Source: Blasia pusilla
Taxonomy: Eukaryota > Marchantiophyta > Marchantiopsida > Blasiales
Assembly: GCA_050084515.1 (NCBI GenBank)
Contig: CM114272.1
Location: 22,940,001-23,004,000, forward strand
Length of the DNA stretch: 64,000 bases
Direction: 5' to 3'
Part shown: positions 60,828 to 64,000 of the stretch, one piece after another
Layout: every line of letters begins with the position of its first letter
Position numbering within the stretch: the first letter of the stretch is position 1
Program-made: the position numbers and the translations under genes
The notes under the pieces: generated by a model
The model's database searches: none
Told to the model about the DNA's origin: nothing
What the model saw: the letters and a program-made list of their open reading frames with translations, nothing else

Positions 60828-63408
60828 GGAAACATTGATCACAGAATTGGCCTCCCCGAAATGGCCACATCTGATATGCTTGCAAGTGGTAGCTCTTTAA
60901 CAAGGAGGATATTATCCATGAACAAGATTTTTGTTCAAACTGATATTCCTCCAGGACTTATCTCAGCCAACAAGCTTTCCAGGGATGACAATCATGTAGC
61001 ATACATACCTTGGGAAAGATTACATGATTTCATTCTTGGCGAGGGGCATGGTGATGGAAGGAACCCAACAACATTCTGGAAAGGAATGTCAAGATTGGGC
61101 AAGGGCTGCTCCAAAGACATGGATGGAGGGGGTCCATTGTACACAATATACTATTGTGCGTATGGCCCAACTAATCTGCGCCAAATGCATCAAGAGATTG
61201 TGCATAGGTGCCCACTATCTTCTCCTATCCATTCACATATTTCAAACTTTGATTATTGAGGAGAGTGGATGACCATTCAGTTAGAAATGGTTTAGTGTGT
61301 TAATTTCATATCAACTCCTTTTGTTGTGTTTACAGGTCTGCTCTCCCCAAAAGTGGAAGAGGTAGTAGGCTGCGAGGACAAATCATAAGTAGAGGCGATA
61401 GTTGCAAACGTGGGTATCAATGTCGTTTTACATTCCTTGAAATCAACACTCCTCCGCATGTTGCAAAGCTGATGTGGATAAAGCCAACAAGCCATGCCAT
61501 GGAAAGGACGACAAAGCATGCATAGATACACCAAAGATGTTTGCTCCTAGGATTTCAGATGATCTAAAGAATTATGTGAAAGAGAGGCTTCACTTGGGGG
61601 TTAAGCCCCATCAGATCCAAGCCGAGCATTCAAAGATGTTGAAAGAGCGCTCGTTGACGGATCCCAACTTTGAGGAGAGTTTGATCCGAGATGACTTCAT
61701 GCAAATGCATGATATACGAAACATAAAAAAATAATTCAATCAGGAGACATTTCTATATGCTAGGAGCAAGAACGAGTCCTTGAGCTTGTTTGTTGAGTAT
61801 TCTTCTGAGAAGGTGTTCATTTACGAGCCTTACATGGATGAGACACGTCCATTCATTCTGGGATTCCAAAGCCAATGGCAGTTGAATGCTCTTGTAAAGT
61901 ATGGATATGGCAGCGCCTTGAGCATGGATAGCATATTTGGCACAAATCGCAATAGGGTACTTGCTCTTACTTATTTTGTTGAAGAGATATTTCATGTGAT
62001 GTAAGTCTCCTTATTACTTTCATTCATGTTTAAATGATTCCATATAAACATGGTACTAACACTTGTATTGATTTTTTGTAGTTTCCCCTATATACTTTGC
62101 TGGTGTTTGATGATCACCACTCAGGGATATCCGTGGCTTGGGTTCTCACATCTAGTGCAAAAGAAGTGTATTTGGGAAAGTGGTCGAAAGCTATCTTGGA
62201 TAAATGTAGAGTCATCCAACCAAATTGGGAACCAAATGCGATCATTGTTGACAACGCTTTGGCAGAGCAGAATGCATTAAGGTGAGAATAAATTCCTCTG
62301 TATTCATTGACGACAATTGGCATGATGGGTTAACAGTAGATTTGGATAGGATAATCTTCTCACATTTTTTCTCACGGTGGAAGAAACCATTCCACTGTTG
62401 CAATCATTTCCGCCAACATACATCAATATCCTTTTATGGTGTGAGTGTTTTCAGCAGCATTAGCTATGCATATGAATTTCTATTCATTATTTTTCCAACA
62501 TGTAGGAAACCAGTCCTCCTCATGAAGGGAAACCATTCCACCATCATAGAAGCGATTATATCTGGTCATAATGCAGAGTAAATGATTGGAACCCTTTGAA
62601 CAGGGCAATATTTCCAACAACACACATCATTCTATGTCTATGGCATGTACGACATGACTGGTTAAAGCAGTTGAAGAAAAAGATGCGTAGTTATGGCATG
62701 AGAGCTGAAATTTCGCGAAGGTTAGGAGACATCATGTATGTGAATCGATGTGGCACATACACACGACAAGTCATTTTGAATGACGCAAAGAGGGACCTAC
62801 ATAAATTCTTTGAAGACTATCAAGCGGAGTCAGAGTTTGTAAAGTACATATAAAGATATTGGGAACCCAAGATTGGTGAGTATCATTGTTGTTTCTTAAG
62901 TTTGAGTTTGGTTGTCGCATTCAATTATGCATTCAAATTTGAATTAACATTTCCTCACTGGTGCAATGACTTCAGCAAAAAGGGTAAAAGCAACAAGGGA
63001 CTATCCTCATGCAAATCAAGACAAGAATGCGGATATTGAGAACTATCATGGAAGCATGAAGGCTATCCTACATGATGACCAAAAAACATTATCAGAGAGA
63101 ATAGGGGACTACCTAGTTTGGAAACTCATCAATGACATTGAGGGATGGTATTTCCACGTCCACTTGTTGAAAAGGAGAGGATTTGCGACAAATACGACAC
63201 ATGAAAAATACGTAAACAACGTTGTTTTGAAAGGGAAAGCAATTTTTGGTAGTGGTGTAGAGATCATACGCACCAGGGGGAGATGAGTATGGCAAGAGTT
63301 ATCAGTCAGACATTGGAGAATAAATGGTATGAAGTCTACAACTACGATACAGAGTGGGGTCATTGTGACTGTCCATGGTCTCTGAAGGGGAACATTTGCA
63401 AGCATATC
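60828..63408 (+). pseudogene. MULE-type transposase with SWIM zinc finger, broken
   Basis: Five exons by splice sites and homology: 60828-61207, 61336-61956, 62082-62281, 62604-62875, 62976-63408. Exon 1: DDNHVAYIPWERLHDFILGE. Exon 2: NKPCHGKDDKACI and KMFAPRISDDLKNYVKERL, then the first catalytic Asp in LSMDSIFGTNRNR. Exon 3: LLVFDDHHSGISVAWVLTSS and the second Asp in IIVDNALAEQNAL. Exon 4: ILCLWHVRHDWLKQL (C..H motif). Exon 5: the Glu in DIENYHGSMKAIL, then in a shifted frame WGHCDCPWSLKGNICKHI, a CxC...CxH SWIM finger. The family cuts and pastes Mutator-like elements or, when domesticated, acts in transcription. In-frame stops at 61732-61734 and about 62851, and frameshifts near 61455 and 63283, mark it as a pseudogene. 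Confidence 0.87.
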
Positions 63409-63731
63409 GTAAGGGCCTCTTACATTCTTGTATTCTCCTTCTTTTCAAAGTGAATTGAACATATTACTTTACATATGTACTAAAAATGGTATTATATTAT
63501 ACTGAGTTTTTTTTAAAAGTATGCCAAACAGATTGTTGCCTTATTGAAGGAAAATTACAATTAAGCAGATTTGGTGAAGATTCTGGGAACAAGGTTAGGA
63601 ACAAGACAAGGCGGGATGGCTCATCTCAAGCTCATAACACAACAATCGAATGAGGAATTGGAAATGATCCATGCCAACCTGAGATGTTTGACATGCATCC
63701 AAATGGAGGTAAATAACAATAGTGAACATCG

Positions 63732-63955
63732 GGTGATGTATACTTGGTGGATCAGGTCATGTCTACTTTTGGGACCAGGTTATGTAAACTTCAGGGATCA
63801 AGGCATGTCTACTTCTAGGACCATATCATGTATACGTCATGGATCAGGTAATGTATACTTCTAGGATCAGGTCTAGAACCAGGTCATGTATACTTCAAGG
63901 ATCAGGTCATGTATACTTCTACAAGTAGGTCATGAATACTTCCAAGATCATAAAA
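63732..63955. repeat. Minisatellite, ~23-24-bp unit
   Basis: About nine imperfect units of the type ggatcaggtcatgtatactt plus cta. It reaches near the window end and may continue beyond it. No coding role. Confidence 0.88.
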
Positions 63956-64000
63956 ATGTTTATATTTCAACATGGGATTTGATATGAGTGGTGGCTACTG

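Overview
This is nuclear DNA of a land plant. It has spliced genes with GT-AG introns, a PEX22 gene whose protein clearly resembles the plant form, and a dense layer of plant-type transposons (Ty1/copia, Ty3/gypsy, CACTA, MULE). I cannot name the species. Two host genes in 64 kb, with transposons nested inside one another, point to a repeat-rich genome. The CACTA and gypsy types remind me more of seed-free plants and streptophyte or green algae than of crops, but that is recall, not a search.

Layout. 1-2 kb: a broken copia fragment joined head-to-head to an inverted copia gag, then a 429-bp tandem duplication. 3.4-6.6 kb: GC-rich sequence I could not identify. 6.65-10.57 kb (minus strand): a three-exon host gene for a Lys/Asp/Glu-rich protein of unknown function. 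13-18.7 kb: largely empty. 18.8-24.9 kb (plus strand): PEX22, the peroxisomal-membrane anchor of the ubiquitin-conjugating enzyme PEX4. Seven coding exons are resolved and the first is not.

26.9-54.2 kb is one nest of mobile elements, readable as four layers. The oldest is gypsy element 1 (26904-33095, resuming at 53077). A related element lies inside it in inverse orientation (33096-53076) and is flanked by a perfect 5-bp duplication, GACTT. Inside that is a CACTA transposon whose genes are on the minus strand. Inside the CACTA transposase gene is gypsy element 2 (37613-47363), flanked by AGCTA/AGCCA. Removing element 2 brings the two halves of the transposase back together.

The main discovery is what these gypsy elements carry. 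Between protease and reverse transcriptase both copies encode a C5-cytosine DNA methyltransferase with the SAM-binding, Pro-Cys, ENV, R.R and terminal motifs. Element 2 also has a PHD finger after its integrase. So a retrotransposon encodes both a DNA-methylation writer and a probable chromatin reader. Its ends are also odd. The left end is a plain TG...CA repeat (L), but the right end is X-L-X, where X is a ~136-bp sequence absent from the left end. Two separate insertions end in X. All copies here carry stops and frameshifts and look inactive.

55-64 kb: arrays of a CCATTCCA-cored ~18-bp repeat, a BED-finger fragment, a long GA microsatellite, a solo LTR fragment, a perfect GC-rich hairpin, two unknown ORFs, a broken MULE transposase with a SWIM zinc finger, and a terminal minisatellite.
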